Below, one piece after another: positions 1 through 12,451 of a stretch of DNA of 64,000 bases. The DNA lies in assembly GCA_015501595.1 (NCBI GenBank), contig JADNRX010000033.1:62001-126000 (forward strand), written 5' to 3'. Both the position numbers and the translations under genes were made by a program. How positions within the stretch are numbered: the first letter of the stretch is position 1; each line of letters begins with the position of its first letter. This DNA comes from Hymenopellis radicata (taxonomy: Eukaryota; Basidiomycota; Agaricomycetes; Agaricales; Physalacriaceae). The notes below the pieces were generated by a model. The model ran no database searches. It saw only the letters and a list, made by a program, of their open reading frames with translations, and was not told the DNA's origin.

Positions 1-3000
1 GCAGTGACGAAAAAGGGTTCACCAACTCTTGGTGTGACCTTGATCTTGATAAGATCATCACTTGTGTTGCCTTTCAGAAGGGCATCTAGTCCAATGGTCT
101 CAACGGTATCACCAGCTCCAATTCGGCTGTAGTCCGACTTGTCCGCGAACCATAGTGGAAGGACACCTTGTTTCTAGTGGGCGGTCAGCGTGGTGTAGGG
201 GCAGAAAGCCGACAAGGTTTACCTTGAGATTCGTCTCATGAATACGAGCAAACGAACGCGCAAGGATCATCGCACATCCTGAAAAGATAAATTTCCGAGG
301 TCCAAATCACGGAAGACATGACATACCGTAGAAACGCGGTTGAAGGGCAGCATGCTCCCTCGCACTTCCTTCGCCATAATTGTCATCTACAATCAGCGCC
401 CATGGCTGGTTCCTTGCCTTTAGACGCTTAGCAACGCCTGGAATGGTATCGGATATTGGCCCCTTGTTCGTATCGTAGTCGACAGCAACGTTGACATCTC
501 CACCCTCATCATTGACAGCCTAAGAGAAATCAACGATGGTCTTTGCTTCACGTAGCAGCCGTCTTACCGTGATCACTAAAGAGGAAAAGCCTCAGAGCAC
601 GCCAAAACAAGGGAATAGATGAACTTACGGAGATTTTCAGAGATGTTAGTAAGATGACCTTTGTACTTCAGCCAAGGGCCCTAAAAGAAAGTGATTTTAG
701 CACCGCAATAAGCATTCAAACCCTAGAACATCCATACCGCAGCAGATATGTGGTCCGTCGTACACTTTCCACGCACCCTCATGAGAATTCTCAGTGGAGG
801 CAACTCGAGATTTTGTGAACCTGTGAAGGGACTGGTAAACGGTTCGAGGATCTCCAGTCGCTGTGAATCCTTTTTGATGACAACTTCGGTATCGGGCAGC
901 GGCTCCGGCGTGGGACTAGGATAGAACGAGACATCTCCGGGAGTGAATCCATTGGTGGGAAGATCCTGCCCCGCAGGCGGTTGGAACTTGAAGCTCTCCC
1001 CAGAAGGCAAGGCGATCGAATCTGTTAAAGGGTTGAAGGACAACTTTCCGGAGAAAGCCATAGCGGTAACGATAGTCGGAGATGCGAGGAAGTTCATCGT
1101 CAACCGGTTGCCATCATTTCGCGACTTGAAGTTGCGGTTGAAGCTTGTCAAGATTGCTAGCAAGTGAAAGATCAAATCATGTCAAACATAGGCGAAGCTG
1201 AATTACCGTTCTCTTCGTCCTTGTTGGCATCTCGTTTCCATTGTCCGATGCATGGACCGCACGCATTGGCAAGGACGACAGCACCAACATCTTCCAATGT
1301 AGACGTAACTTCATCTCGTTCCATGGTGGCGCGAATTTGTTCAGATCCGGGTGTGCACAAGAAGGGGACCTGTGAAGACGAGTTAGTCAAGATAAGATGG
1401 AAGAGTGAGTGACATGCCTGGGTGGTCAACCCCGCCGCTTTGGCTTGTCGTGCCAGATCCGCAACACGCGTCTACGTCTGTTTCAGTATCGAGAAGTAGA
1501 AAATTGCTGGATACTCACCATATCTTCATATGAACTGTTGGTACATGAGCCAATCAGACTTGCGCTCAGTTCGTCCTTCCAGCCTTGCTCCTTGACAAAA
1601 CGACCGAACTGCGATATCGGGGTAGCCAGGTCGGGTGTGAACGGTCCATTGATGGTGGGCTCGAGCTCAGAAAGATTCTGTACAGACCGTGTTTACCTTC
1701 CGCTGCATGACAAGGTAAGAAAGTAAATCTTACAATTGAAATGACTTCGTCGTATTCTGCCCCTTCATCAGGACTCAAGAAACCTTGAGATGCAGCTACA
1801 TCAGCAGCCTGCGCAACTGGAGAGCGGCCCGTAGCTGAGAGATAAGCGCGCATATTTGCGGAGTAAGGGAAAGTAGAGGTCGTTGCGCCCACTTCCGCTC
1901 CCATGTTTGCGATGGTGGCCAAGCCAGTGCATGATTGACTATCAACGCCAGTACCGAAATACTCCAAAATGCGACCTGTCCCACCCTATGCAGACATTAT
2001 TACACGTCTAGATTAATGAAAATCACGTACTCGGACAGACAGCTTTCCGGCAACGTGGAGGATAAGGTCTTTGGTTGTTGCCCATCCATTTAGTTGTCCG
2101 GTGAGATGTATGCCTAGGAACGAATCTCTCAATCATCCCTGTATCGAACACTTCGCGCCTTTGCTTACCGACAACTTGTGGTGCTTTGAGTTCCCAAGGT
2201 GTTCCAGTCATAGCGTCCACAGCATCCGCTCCACCAACGCCAATGGCTAGCATTCCGAGACCGCCGGCATTTGGTGTATGTGAATCCGTTCCCAACCTAA
2301 ATACGCGTCAGTTGCATGCCTGCTAGGTTAATGAATCTGTACATGAGCATTCCGGGTGCGGCGTAGTTTTCCAAGACAATTTGGTGAATGATACCTGAGC
2401 CCGGCTTCCAGAACTCGATACCATACTTGCGAGCTGCACTTTCTAAAAAGTCGAAGACCTCTTTATTCGACACGATTGATTTCTGTCACGACAGGTCAAT
2501 TAATGATCCCAAATAACTTCAAGAACCGACCTCCAAATCTGACTTGGCTCCTTCCACAGCTTGGATGAGATGATCGCAGTGTATACTGGACGGAACGGCC
2601 GTTCGATCAAGTCCTGCGCTCATGAATTGAAGCCTAACGCATGGCTTGTGAGAATTGGAAACGGGTAGACAAAGTCAAATCCTACAGTGCCATTCTAAAG
2701 TGAATGAGATTTTTGTTATATGTATACTATTGGCACTCACTGGGCAGATGCATCCTGCATTGCTACTCTCTCTGGCCGAAGTTGAAGGTAGGTCTCGCCT
2801 CTGACTAGTCCATTGGCCAAGGCACTCTCCGGATCGTACAGATGGCTGTACAAGATCTTCTCTGCAAGGGTAAGAGGACGTTTGAGGGCATGTCGAGCGT
2901 GTTCGAGGTTACGCATGAGGAGCGCGTACGGTGGAGTAATAGATGTACAATTCTTGTCGGGAAGGGGAGCGTAGGTAGCATAACGCGCCAACTGACGATG

Positions 3001-3030
3001 CGCTGCTCGCTGTGCCGCATTTCGAAGCAT
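1..3030 (-). CDS. ACO2: Aconitase, yeast Aco2 type (3' end beyond window)
   Basis: This is a mitochondrial 4Fe-4S hydratase that isomerises citrate/isocitrate. In yeast the Aco2 paralogue also dehydrates homocitrate in lysine synthesis. The start at 3030 gives a basic, Arg/Ala-rich presequence ([17 protein letters not shown]). Family blocks follow in order: a [15 protein letters not shown] block, [35 protein letters not shown] and [10 protein letters not shown] (the cluster cysteines), [13 protein letters not shown] and [11 protein letters not shown]. Spellings such as [10 protein letters not shown] and GTPWELKAP match Aco2 rather than Aco1. At least eight introns interrupt it, and one coding exon (2686-2694) is only 9 nt. 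The last visible residues run into base 1, so the C-terminus is missing. It is divergent from PHB1. I am sure of aconitase and fairly sure of the Aco2 branch. Confidence 0.93.
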
Positions 3031-3666
3031 TTTGCGGGGGGCGCAACGCGCCAGTGACTGTCAGCGTAAGGAGATAAAAAGCAAAAAGTCGATCTGTGAT
3101 TGGCGGACTTATTCGACCGAAAACAGTTCTTATTTTTCACCAAGTCTGAATTTACTCTCAACTGATCCCAGCTCAAAACAGATATAATAGACCAGCTCCT
3201 TGGCACTTGAGAGAGATCTCCTCCAGGTCCAGTCCAGGTCTGAGGTCTGAGGTACCTATGATATTGCGAGACGTGTTTAGCAACAGGATAGAACAGGATC
3301 GGCCGACGACTGTTTCTCTTCCAAGCTGTTTCTCGCGTCATCGTCTCTATGTAGAAGTAAACGCATAGGACAAAAGCTTGAACAATGGACGACGTCGAGT
3401 GTACAGTTGGTTAACAGTGATAATACAAAGCTATTACGAGACACCCGAAACTTGAATGACTTGTAGGCGACTGTTTACGCGTCCTTCAACTGATATCGTA
3501 AGGTTGCTCTAGGTCCACCATCATTGAGACTCTGAAGAGGTCGAAAGGTTGGACGTTGGACAATGGAGGACACAAGTCAAAGTTCACCGGCTTGAGGCTC
3601 GGCATGATGCGTCACTGCCGGCCGACGCCGCGTCTTTTGGGCTGCCACCTTCACTTTCTTACCGTC
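3031..3666. promoter_or_regulatory. Divergent intergenic region ACO2/PHB1
   Basis: This 636-bp region lies between the start codons of two genes for mitochondrial proteins, so it must contain both promoters. No clear TATA box or known operator was recognised. Open frames crossing it (for example 2805-3341 on the minus strand) have no family resemblance and look like chance. Confidence 0.6.
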
Positions 3667-4831
3667 ATGGCATTCGCCCAAAATCTCTCGCGGCTGTTGG
3701 GTGTGTACGGACTACCCGTGATACGTCTATGCCTCTAAGTCCTTCTCTAGTGCCTATTGCGGTGGTCGCTGTAGGCGTGAACGCCAGTATTTATGATGTT
3801 CCGGGAGGGTATCGTGCCGTTATGTTCGACAGGTTTTCTGGTGTGAAAGCAAAAGTACGTGACATTCTTGCCATAAAATCAAATGCTCAGCTTTTTTGTG
3901 CTTGGCAGGCTTCTGACGAGGGGACTCATCTCTTGGTACCATGGCTTCAACGGGCAATTCTGTACGATGTTCGAATAAAGCCTCGGGCGAGTTAACCTCC
4001 TTCTAAACGTCCTATTTCTTCTCATCTGAAGCTGTCACCCAGAATATCTCCACGACGACGGGCTCAAAGGATCTTCAGATGGTGTCACTGACACTTCGCG
4101 TCATGTCGCGCCCAGACATTGAGCACCTTTCCAACATTTACCAAGGCTTGGGCCTAGATTATGACGAGAGGGTGTTACCGTCAATTGGAAACGAAGTACT
4201 CAAGAGTATTGTCGCCCAGTTTGATGCCGCAGAACTGATCACACAACGTGAAGTGGTATGTTGCTGTATCTGTTTCTGAAATTCAATCTTACCCCAAGCT
4301 ATAGGTGTCGTCAAGAATACGCGCCGACTTGCTTCAAAGGGCTGGAGAGTTCAACATCATTCTCGAAGACGTTTCTATCACGCATCTCACCTTTGGAAAA
4401 GTATGTCGTGAATTGCCTGCGTGACCTCCAGCCTCACATTGTCACACAGGAATTTACGCAAGCCGTCGAGGCCAAGCAAATTGCCCAACAAGGTGCGAAA
4501 GATTGAGATCATATCGTATAGTCCTTGACGACTTGTTGTAACAGATGCTGAACGTGCCAAATTCATCGTTGAAAAGGTAAGTTGATAGTCGGTAGAATGA
4601 CCAGCTGACCGACTCGGTGACTTCAAGGCGGAACAAGAAAGACAGGCTGCAGTCATACGTGCCGAGGGCGAGGCGCAGGCTGCGACAATTATCTCACAGG
4701 CACTAGCAAAAGCTGGCGACGGGTTTGTGACATTCCGCAAAATCGAGGCGAGCAAGGCGATTGCCAACTCGCTCGCAAGTAATCCCAACGTTACCTATAT
4801 TCCTAGTGGCGGGGAAATGGTGTATTACTGA
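3667..4831 (+). CDS. PHB1: Prohibitin 1
   Basis: Prohibitin 1 forms ring complexes with Phb2 in the inner mitochondrial membrane, acting as a scaffold and chaperone. Eight exons were rebuilt: 3667-3700, 3751-3854, 3909-3986, 4043-4255, 4305-4400, 4450-4492, 4545-4576 and 4628-4831. They sum to 267 residues, the usual length. The hydrophobic N-terminus ([18 protein letters not shown]) is followed by [56 protein letters not shown] and the coiled coil [19 protein letters not shown]. Intron 3 starts with GC (gcgagt at 3987). Only that donor keeps the conserved [14 protein letters not shown] frame. All other introns are GT-AG. Confidence 0.96.
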
Positions 4832-5167
4832 ACATACCTACCGAAAAGAAGTAGTACTTAGCAGCAGAACGTAGTCTACCAAACAGAGTTCGTACCTCAG
4901 TACTGCTGACGTGAGATCGCCACGTGCCCGGTCGCAGACGAATTTGCCAAGTTCTGCTTTCATCTCAAACGTCGAAGGCGCTGTCACTTTCTCCCTTTTT
5001 CTCGTCTCGTCTCTTTCCCTCTGTCTGTCTCTATTTCCTGCTCTCCTCGATATCATATAACTGGCTGTTGTTTCGTCTTTTTCGTGCGTATTTTGCGTCT
5101 CCTGCCCGTCGGCCCCTGGCTGAACGATACTTATCTAGATCTACTTTTTATTCCATACTTTCACATC
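4832..5167. other. Intergenic region PHB1 to PUB1-like
   Basis: This short region holds the PHB1 3' end and a pyrimidine-rich stretch (about 4985-5060, many ctct/ttct runs), typical of fungal core promoters, just upstream of the next start. Open frames here have no family resemblance. Confidence 0.5.
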
Positions 5168-6611
5168 ATGAATCCAATGGGAATGGGAGGTCCTGCGGAG
5201 GCGCCGGTGAGTCTCCCGATTCATCTTTTTTTCGACTCTGTGCGCTCATCCAGCTTCTGTCAGAGACGTGCTCATCTTTACGTCGGCAACCTTAGCCCTC
5301 GAGTCACCGAATACATGCTCACAGAGATTTTCGCCGTGGCTGGACCCGTTCAACATGTTAAAATTATTCCGGACAGGAACTACCAGCACGGCGGTCTGAA
5401 CTATGGCTTTGTGGAATACATGGACATGCGTGCGGCAGAGACCGCTCTGCAGACTCTCAACGGTCGCAAAATATTTGACACTGAGATACGTGTCAATTGG
5501 GCTTACCAGGGCCAGCAGAATAAAGAGGACACCACCGGCCACTATCACGTCTTTGTCGGTGACCTCAGTCCGGAAGTCAACGATGAAGTCCTCGCTAAAG
5601 CCTTCAGCGCTTTCGGTACCATGTCAGATGCGAGGGTTATGTGGGACATGAACTCTGGAAAGTCTCGTGGATACGGTTTCCTTGCATTCCGCGATAAAAC
5701 GGACGCCGAGCAGGCTATCGCGACCATGAACGGTGAATGGCTTGGATCTCGTGCCATTCGTGTCAACTGGGCAAACCAGAAAACTCAAGGTGCTCCTCCC
5801 AGCGGCGGCGGAGGCGGCAATGTTGGACCAGTCCCTACTTCAGTGTCCCCTCGTCCTGGCGGACCTGTCGGCAGTGCTCCAGCCCCAATCAACTTCTCAG
5901 GTGGACCTCTCTCCTACGAAGCCGTTGTTCAGCAGACCCCTGCGTACAATACTACCGTTTACGTTGGTAATCTCGTCCCATACTGCACTCAGGCCGACCT
6001 TATACCATTGTTCCAATCCATCGGCTATCTCTCGGAGATCCGGATGCAAGCAGATCGCGGTTTTGCATTCGTCAAGCTCGATACCCACGAGCACGCCGCT
6101 CTTGCCATCGTCCAGCTTCAAGGTCAGATGGTACACGGACGATCTATCAAGTGCAGCTGGGGTAAAGATAGAGCTGACGCTGGAGCCGCCCAGCCAATCA
6201 GTCCAACGGCTGCGCCAGCTTCACCGTACGGGAACATGGTTCGTTCAATACAGCTTTTAAACAAGGTTTCGTACTGAACTACATTTTAGCCTATGTATGG
6301 CATGCCTCAGCCCGCCTCTTACAGTCAGTACGGATACAATGGCTATGCCGCAGGACCGGGTTCCCCTGGCATGCCTCAAGCCGCTACGGGTTCAACGGCT
6401 CTTGGTCTAACTGGGGCGCAGCAGTCGACGGATCCGAGTGCGGCTGGTCAAGCTGGTGCAGCACAGTGGGGCGGTGATCCAAGTGCCTACTACTCCAACT
6501 ACTGGGCTGGTAAGATGCATCATGATTCAGCATGACTATGACTGACTCTTGCTGCAGGTTACTACGGTCAGGCAGGATCCCAACCTGACACGCAAATGCA
6601 GGCTCCTTGAG
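5168..6611 (+). CDS. PUB1: TIA-1/Pub1-type RNA-binding protein, three RRMs
   Basis: This is a poly(U)/AU-rich RNA-binding protein of the Pub1/TIA-1 family, which acts in mRNA stability and stress granules. Exons are 5168-5206, 5264-6238, 6290-6509 and 6559-6611, giving 428 residues. RRM1 begins at HLYVGNLSPRVTE and has RNP1 NYGFVEYMD. RRM2 has VFVGDLSPEVND and SRGYGFLAF. A Gly/Pro linker follows, then RRM3 with VYVGNLVPYCTQADL and GFAFVKLDTHEHA. The tail is rich in Gly, Gln, Ala and Tyr, like a low-complexity aggregation domain. The first intron is 57 bp with no stop in frame, so a longer reading through it is possible. I removed it because it has clean gt-ag ends and the retained piece resembles no RRM protein. 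Introns 2 and 3 are well supported. Confidence 0.93.
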
Positions 6612-6997
6612 TGAATTCGTTTCCATGTCTCTTCTAGTATTGTTCATTTCTTTCCGTACCGTCTCTATTTCTCTATTTTCGTCGTCATAATGTTTATCTC
6701 CCCTCAAACGCATGCTCATCATCATCATCTTTCCTGACATACATCTCAAGAGTTTTTTCTACGCCTCCGTCCTTCCGTATGTATATCCCTGTCGATGAGT
6801 TTCCCTTTGTGACTTTTCCCTATCTCTACTGTTGCATCCTCATACCATACATCTTTCTTCATCTGACTGACACACATGTATGTGTATTAAATGTACCGAT
6901 TTGAAAGAATGAAAGCAAGCAAGAAAGCGATATTAATTGGGATATCAGGTGGGACATAGGGTATGGTAAGGCATCTAATCCTCCTGGTTATCCACCA
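6612..6997. other. Convergent 3' region between PUB1-like and ATG16
   Basis: This tail-to-tail intergenic region is T-rich, as expected for two 3' UTRs. No gene was recognised. A simple gaaagaatgaaagcaagcaa-like purine stretch lies near 6900. Confidence 0.5.
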
Positions 6998-7988
6998 TCA
7001 ACCATTCGGTGTCGGATCCATGCCCTTCTCCGTTTGAGATAGCGTCCCATCCTTCGTCTCCGTCTGTTTGGCATCCCCATTGAGGTCTCCGTTTCCCGAC
7101 TCCGATGTTTGAGATGAGGAGTCGGCGCCATTGCTCGGTGTGGCGGCTCCTAATGTTTCATCTCTCCAATTAGATACGTTCTGATGTCGAGTACGCATGT
7201 TCTCGTAGAATTCGTTTGCCTCGTTCATCTTGTTTGCCTCGGCTTGTTTAGCGTCGAGCCAGCGCTGCAACAGCTTCGCGTTATCCTTGAGCAAAGTCTG
7301 ATTACGGTCCTCGATCTGCCCCAACTCAAGTTGTAGGGTGCTAATCTCGTCGTGCAAAATCTAGACGCGATTGTGAATCATAGTGCGACGCCAGAGAAAT
7401 GTGTGCGTACTTGAACTGTGCGGTCCTTCTCGGCCATGAGCTCGCCGTGCTGCTCGACTTTGCGGCGCAGACCTGCGAGCTCGTCTTTGGCCTTTCTTAG
7501 GCTCTCCTCCCCGACGCGCGATAGCTCTTCCTTTTCCCGTAATGTTTCCGTCATGGCCAGTAATCTCTGCGTGTTTTGCGTCTGAGATTTGTAGGCGCTC
7601 GCGATTTCATCTCGTAGGGACGATATCTGAGACTCTAGAGATGATGTATAGGCCGATAAAACAGGATTCCTGGGAGATAATGTCAAGGAGGGACACGAGG
7701 AAGAGAACGTGACTGGCTCACTCTTCGCCTGTTCCAGCGACGAAAACAGTGGAACTGCTGGGATTGGTCCCTCTTACAGTTTGCGCTGCCCGTAGAAACT
7801 GGGTGTTGCGCTCTTTAAAGAACTTTGTCTGCTGTGATAGGCGGCGGTCTGGCAGGCTGTTTTGAGTACGTGAATAGAGGTGGATATTAGGGCGTACATT
7901 GCTCGATAATGGGCGAAAATGATGATTCTCTTGCATTTCGTTCAGTTAATCGCAGTCGCAGGATCTCCTGCCAGGCTGGTTCGGCCAT
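6998..7988 (-). CDS. ATG16: Autophagy protein Atg16
   Basis: Atg16 is the coiled-coil partner of Atg5-Atg12 that directs Atg8 lipidation at the growing autophagosome. Exons on the minus strand are 7988-7898, 7848-7722, 7669-7411 and 7360-6998, giving 279 residues. The N-terminus WQEILRLRLTERN is the Atg5-binding segment. IIEQYRRLSQQTKFFKERN follows once the acceptor at 7849 is used; the nearer AG would shift the frame. A long heptad coiled coil with LHDEISTLQLELGQIEDRNQ and LLQRWLDAKQAEANKMNEANEFYENMR is the Atg16 core. The C-terminal 50 residues are polar and disordered, with no WD40 repeats, as in fungal Atg16. It diverges from YPT7. Confidence 0.93.
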
Positions 7989-8378
7989 GTTGCAGCAGCG
8001 AGGAAGAGGAGGAAAGGTTTGGGTCAGTCCATGTACCCGATTTGGATGCTCGTTCGGTTCGACCATATTGGGAAGCCGGCGCCGTCCGGTGATCGGCTTG
8101 GATGTTCCTCCCGTTCATAAATGGACTCGACCTGGACTCGACTGAGATGGATAATGTCTTTGAGGCGTTGAATCATTAAAGGATCCTTCAGAAACATTGA
8201 AAATTTGATTTCAAGTTAATGGGGAACGCCCGAGATTTGCGGCTCGGTCTGACTTTAGTGGCTTCCGGTTCGGCATGCGGTCACTAGCAACTTGTTGGTC
8301 GCCGTCTGCCTACCACCATCCTCTCTCGACCACAGCCCCACCCATCGTACTTGCTAACTTGCCTCTCATTTTACAGTC
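7989..8378. promoter_or_regulatory. Divergent promoter region ATG16/YPT7
   Basis: Only 390 bp separate the ATG16 and YPT7 start codons on opposite strands, so one shared region drives both. No recognised operator was found. The YPT7 side is pyrimidine-rich just before the start codon (8330-8375). Confidence 0.55.
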
Positions 8379-9305
<927 letters not shown>

Positions 9306-9419
9306 AGGACGGTTCTCGTCAAGGAATACCCTTCTTCAGTCATGCGATGGCCTACTGTTCATTCCTTTGTTTGTCTCAATCGCCGACCTTAATATATACA
9401 CTTTACTTACTTCGACTGG
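9306..9419. other. YPT7 3' region up to repeat boundary
   Basis: This is single-copy sequence between the YPT7 stop and the point near 9420 where homology to the two other tandem units begins. Confidence 0.5.
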
Positions 9420-9545
9420 ATCCAGTAATGTCCTTATGATTTTTTTGCATGAACATATTTGATCTTTCCATCATAGACTTATCTGTCCCGAATTTCATCT
9501 CGCAAAGCTCTCGTTTTCTGTATTCAGAGTGGCGGGCCGTGAGTA

Positions 9546-9701
9546 GGCAGCTTCGCCTCGCCAAGGTGCAGGTTCGTCCGTTCTCATCAGGCCCATGGAA
9601 AGCACCTGAAAGATAAAGGTAAAGTGGTTCTTGGCCCGCCTTGCTCCGTACATAGGGCATCTCTATAGGTCCCATGTTGATCTATGGGATAACATGATAA
9701 G
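9546..9701. promoter_or_regulatory. Promoter segment inverted relative to units 2 and 3
   Basis: The reverse complement of this segment aligns at roughly 90% by eye to 17063-17212 and 22210-22362. Sequence on both sides aligns in direct orientation. It ends about 50 bp before the transporter start, so the inversion swaps the orientation of most of the upstream region. Confidence 0.85.
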
Positions 9702-9710
9702 GACCGAACC

Positions 9711-9717
9711 TATATAA
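9711..9717 (+). promoter_or_regulatory. TATA box of transporter copy 1
   Basis: TATATAA lies 38 bp before the ATG of copy 1. Units 2 and 3 read tatacttataag at the same place, so the canonical box is found only in the intact copy. Confidence 0.5.
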
Positions 9718-9754
9718 GCCAAAGGAATTTACTCACTAGACCAGCCTGATAACG

Positions 9755-12356
9755 ATGTCTCTCAAGGAGCCTTCTTCTCCCATCGACGAAAAGCAATCAG
9801 TGGACGACGTCAAGCTCTCGGTGCCAGAGGTTGATCACGACGCCGAAGTCGGCTATGATATCTATGCCTCGACCAAGGACAACTTGGTGTTCACTCCCGC
9901 GGAAGAAAGGGTCATTATTCGGAAGATTGACCTGTGGATCCTACCGTGCTTCTGTCTAACCCAAGGATTGGCCTTCCTGGATAAGACTGCCTTGAATTAC
10001 GGTAACCTGTTCGGTATGAAAGCGTGAGTGTTCTACTTAATGCGCGAGTCGTCGTTAACGCCGTCGACGTTAATCAGGGATCTACACGTCACCTCTGCGC
10101 AATACGTTGGGCAGTTTCGCTTCATATGAGCTCACCAGTTGATCCGTTTGCGTAGAGCTGGTTCGCAGGAGCTTTCTACTTCGGTAATATGTACTGCATC
10201 CGACTAGAATCCGTTTTGAACTGTTCCCCGCAGGTTATCTAGTATCTGTGGAACCGTCGACGTGGTTATTGCAGAGGCTCGTTCGCGCGTCTTGGTGCTT
10301 TCATGCAATGATTAATCGTGACAGTGCAGGTATCATACAGGAAAGATTATGGGAAGTGTATGCACAATATGGGGAGTCGTGGTGATGTATACGCATTCAT
10401 TCCGTCTATCGCTATTCCTCTAACCGCGACCTAGGACGATGGCGGCTTGTAATTCGTTCGCTGGGGCAATGGCCAATCGATTTTTCTTGGGCGCCCTTGA
10501 GGCCTGCGTAACGTCGGTGTTTTTTTTCTTGGCATTGCTCAAACTGACAACAAGTTGGCAGCCCGGGCCTTGGGCTCATGACTCCGGTACTTATCTAACA
10601 GACGCCCCCGACTTTCAGAAGCGCTGAATGATCTCTCTCTAGTTCTGGTGGCGAATTCGGGAACAGCCCGTACGCCACTTGTCCTGGGTACAGGCTTTCA
10701 TTTCACGTTTTCTCAGAGAAGGTCTAACTGGAAATGTAGTACTGTTTCAATGGCGTAGCCGGAATCGTTGGAGGTTTCCTGGCATACGGACTTGGGCACG
10801 TCACGAATGCTGCTGTCCCTTCATGGGCGTTGATATTTTTGGTGTGTGCTTCCGTTCTCATGATTATAGCGATATACCGAAAGCACCTTGTCAGACATTG
10901 GGAGCTATTACTACTGCCTGGGGAGTATACATCCTGCTCATGCTACCCGATTCTCCCGTTACGGCGCCATTCTTGGACGATCGCCAAAAGGCGATTGCCA
11001 TCAAGCGTGTTGCTGAGAACAAAGTCAGTCGCCTCAAATTACAGCTTTGGACTCTCTTCTGAAGACACGGTCAGACGGGCATCAAAAACAAAACGTTCAA
11101 ACTGTATCAGGCCGTGCAAGCTTTCCAGGACCCGAAGACTTGGCTCCTCATTCTCGCCGCCGCCGCTGCCCAGATTCCCAACGGTGTCGTAACCAACTTC
11201 TCAAGGTGAAATCCTGCGCATTGTGTACCTTTAACGTGCCGTCCGATGAACCCGCTCCGCAGTATCATTATCAGCAACATGGGCTTCACCCAGTTCCAGA
11301 CTACTCTGTTGGACATTCCTGGAAGTATCATCCAAATCTTATCGCTAGGTGTGCGCAAAGATCTTTCCGATTCGTGTCGTACTGAGCTATTTGCAGTGGG
11401 GAGTGGCTATCTCGCCGGCAAATTCAAGAACAGTCGAGCCATCCTTATGGTATGTCGTAGTACTGATATTCTCGTCCTACATGCCTAAATAAATCGTTTC
11501 AGTTTATTGGAAACGCAGCATGTATCATCGCGGCTGCATGTCTGACATATGCGCCACAAGACCAGAAGTGGGGGTATGTCTTTTAAGCGTCCTGTTTGGC
11601 GACGGCTGACAGTACTACGTCCAGCCGACTGGCGGCATTCTGGTTCACATCCTTCTCATCTGTAGGGTTTGCGATGGGCTTCGTCATGGTCTCTGCCGTG
11701 CGTAAACGCGATATGCTCTTCGGTCTTGGTCCTGACGGGCTCTCAGAACGTCGGAGGGTTTACTAAGCGACAAGTTACATCCGCCGCGACGTTTATTGTG
11801 AGTTCTATCACCTTGCTATATGGTCAAAGCTAACGTGAACCTTTGAAAGGCCTATTGCGTGAGTTGGGCCTCATTTTCTGATCACTTCTTTACTCATTGG
11901 CGCGACTATAAACAGGCAGGGGTATGCTATTCTGCGTCTCGGTACAGATGGACATGACTAACAGGCTATCTTGAGTACAGAACATTGCCGGACCGCATAC
12001 TCTTATCGATAGCGAAGAAGATATCGGTTATCCTACAGCCACCAAAGCCATGTTAGCAGGGTGAGCTCAATTCCGCGGAGGCAGTCTTGTTATTGACTCA
12101 TGTGCGTTAGATACACTGTCAAGACAGCTTGCCACATCTTGCTAGGATTGTACATGTGGTACGAGAATAGGCGCCGGGATGCGCTAGCAGACGCTTCAGG
12201 GGATGATATATCAGAAGAGGAAAGAGCACGCCTCGCGGAAGAGGCTGGCATGGTACGCGTATTCACCTTGTCCTCTGATGATAGACACTTAACATGCTCC
12301 TCAACTAGAACGACGTTACCGAGTTTGACAACAAGTACTTCCGTTATGTGCTATGA
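9755..12356 (+). CDS. Dal5-type MFS transporter, copy 1 (intact)
   Basis: This is a plasma-membrane type major facilitator of the anion:cation symporter/Dal5 (allantoate permease) family. Family substrates are organic anions such as allantoate, nicotinate or vitamins; the substrate here cannot be told. Twenty exons stay in phase and give 514 residues. Landmarks are EERVIIRKIDLWILP, AQYSWFAGAFYFGY, SFAGAMANRFFLGALEACVT, NGVAGIVGGFLAYGLGH, LMLPDSPVTAPFL, RVAENKTGIKNKTF and AYCAGNIAGPHTL. Two successive exons are tiny, 9 nt (11850-11858) and 6 nt (11916-11921). Both are needed for the YCAGNI motif. The donor after AQY is weak (gttggg), and the region between EACVTS and FWWRIREQ is read as an intron of 126 bp, which is long for this gene. 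Confidence 0.85.
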
Positions 12357-12451
12357 AATTACGTATGATGAATTCACGACTCTGGGAGGTAGTTTGTTAG
12401 GATACGAAGCATACATGAGGAGTGGAAGCGAATGGAATTAGTTCTTGATGT

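Noticed and set aside
5084..5263. N-terminal extension of the RNA-binding protein
   Set aside because: It runs through an in-frame 57-bp intron with clean gt and ag ends and a 5' UTR; the extra residues match no RRM protein.
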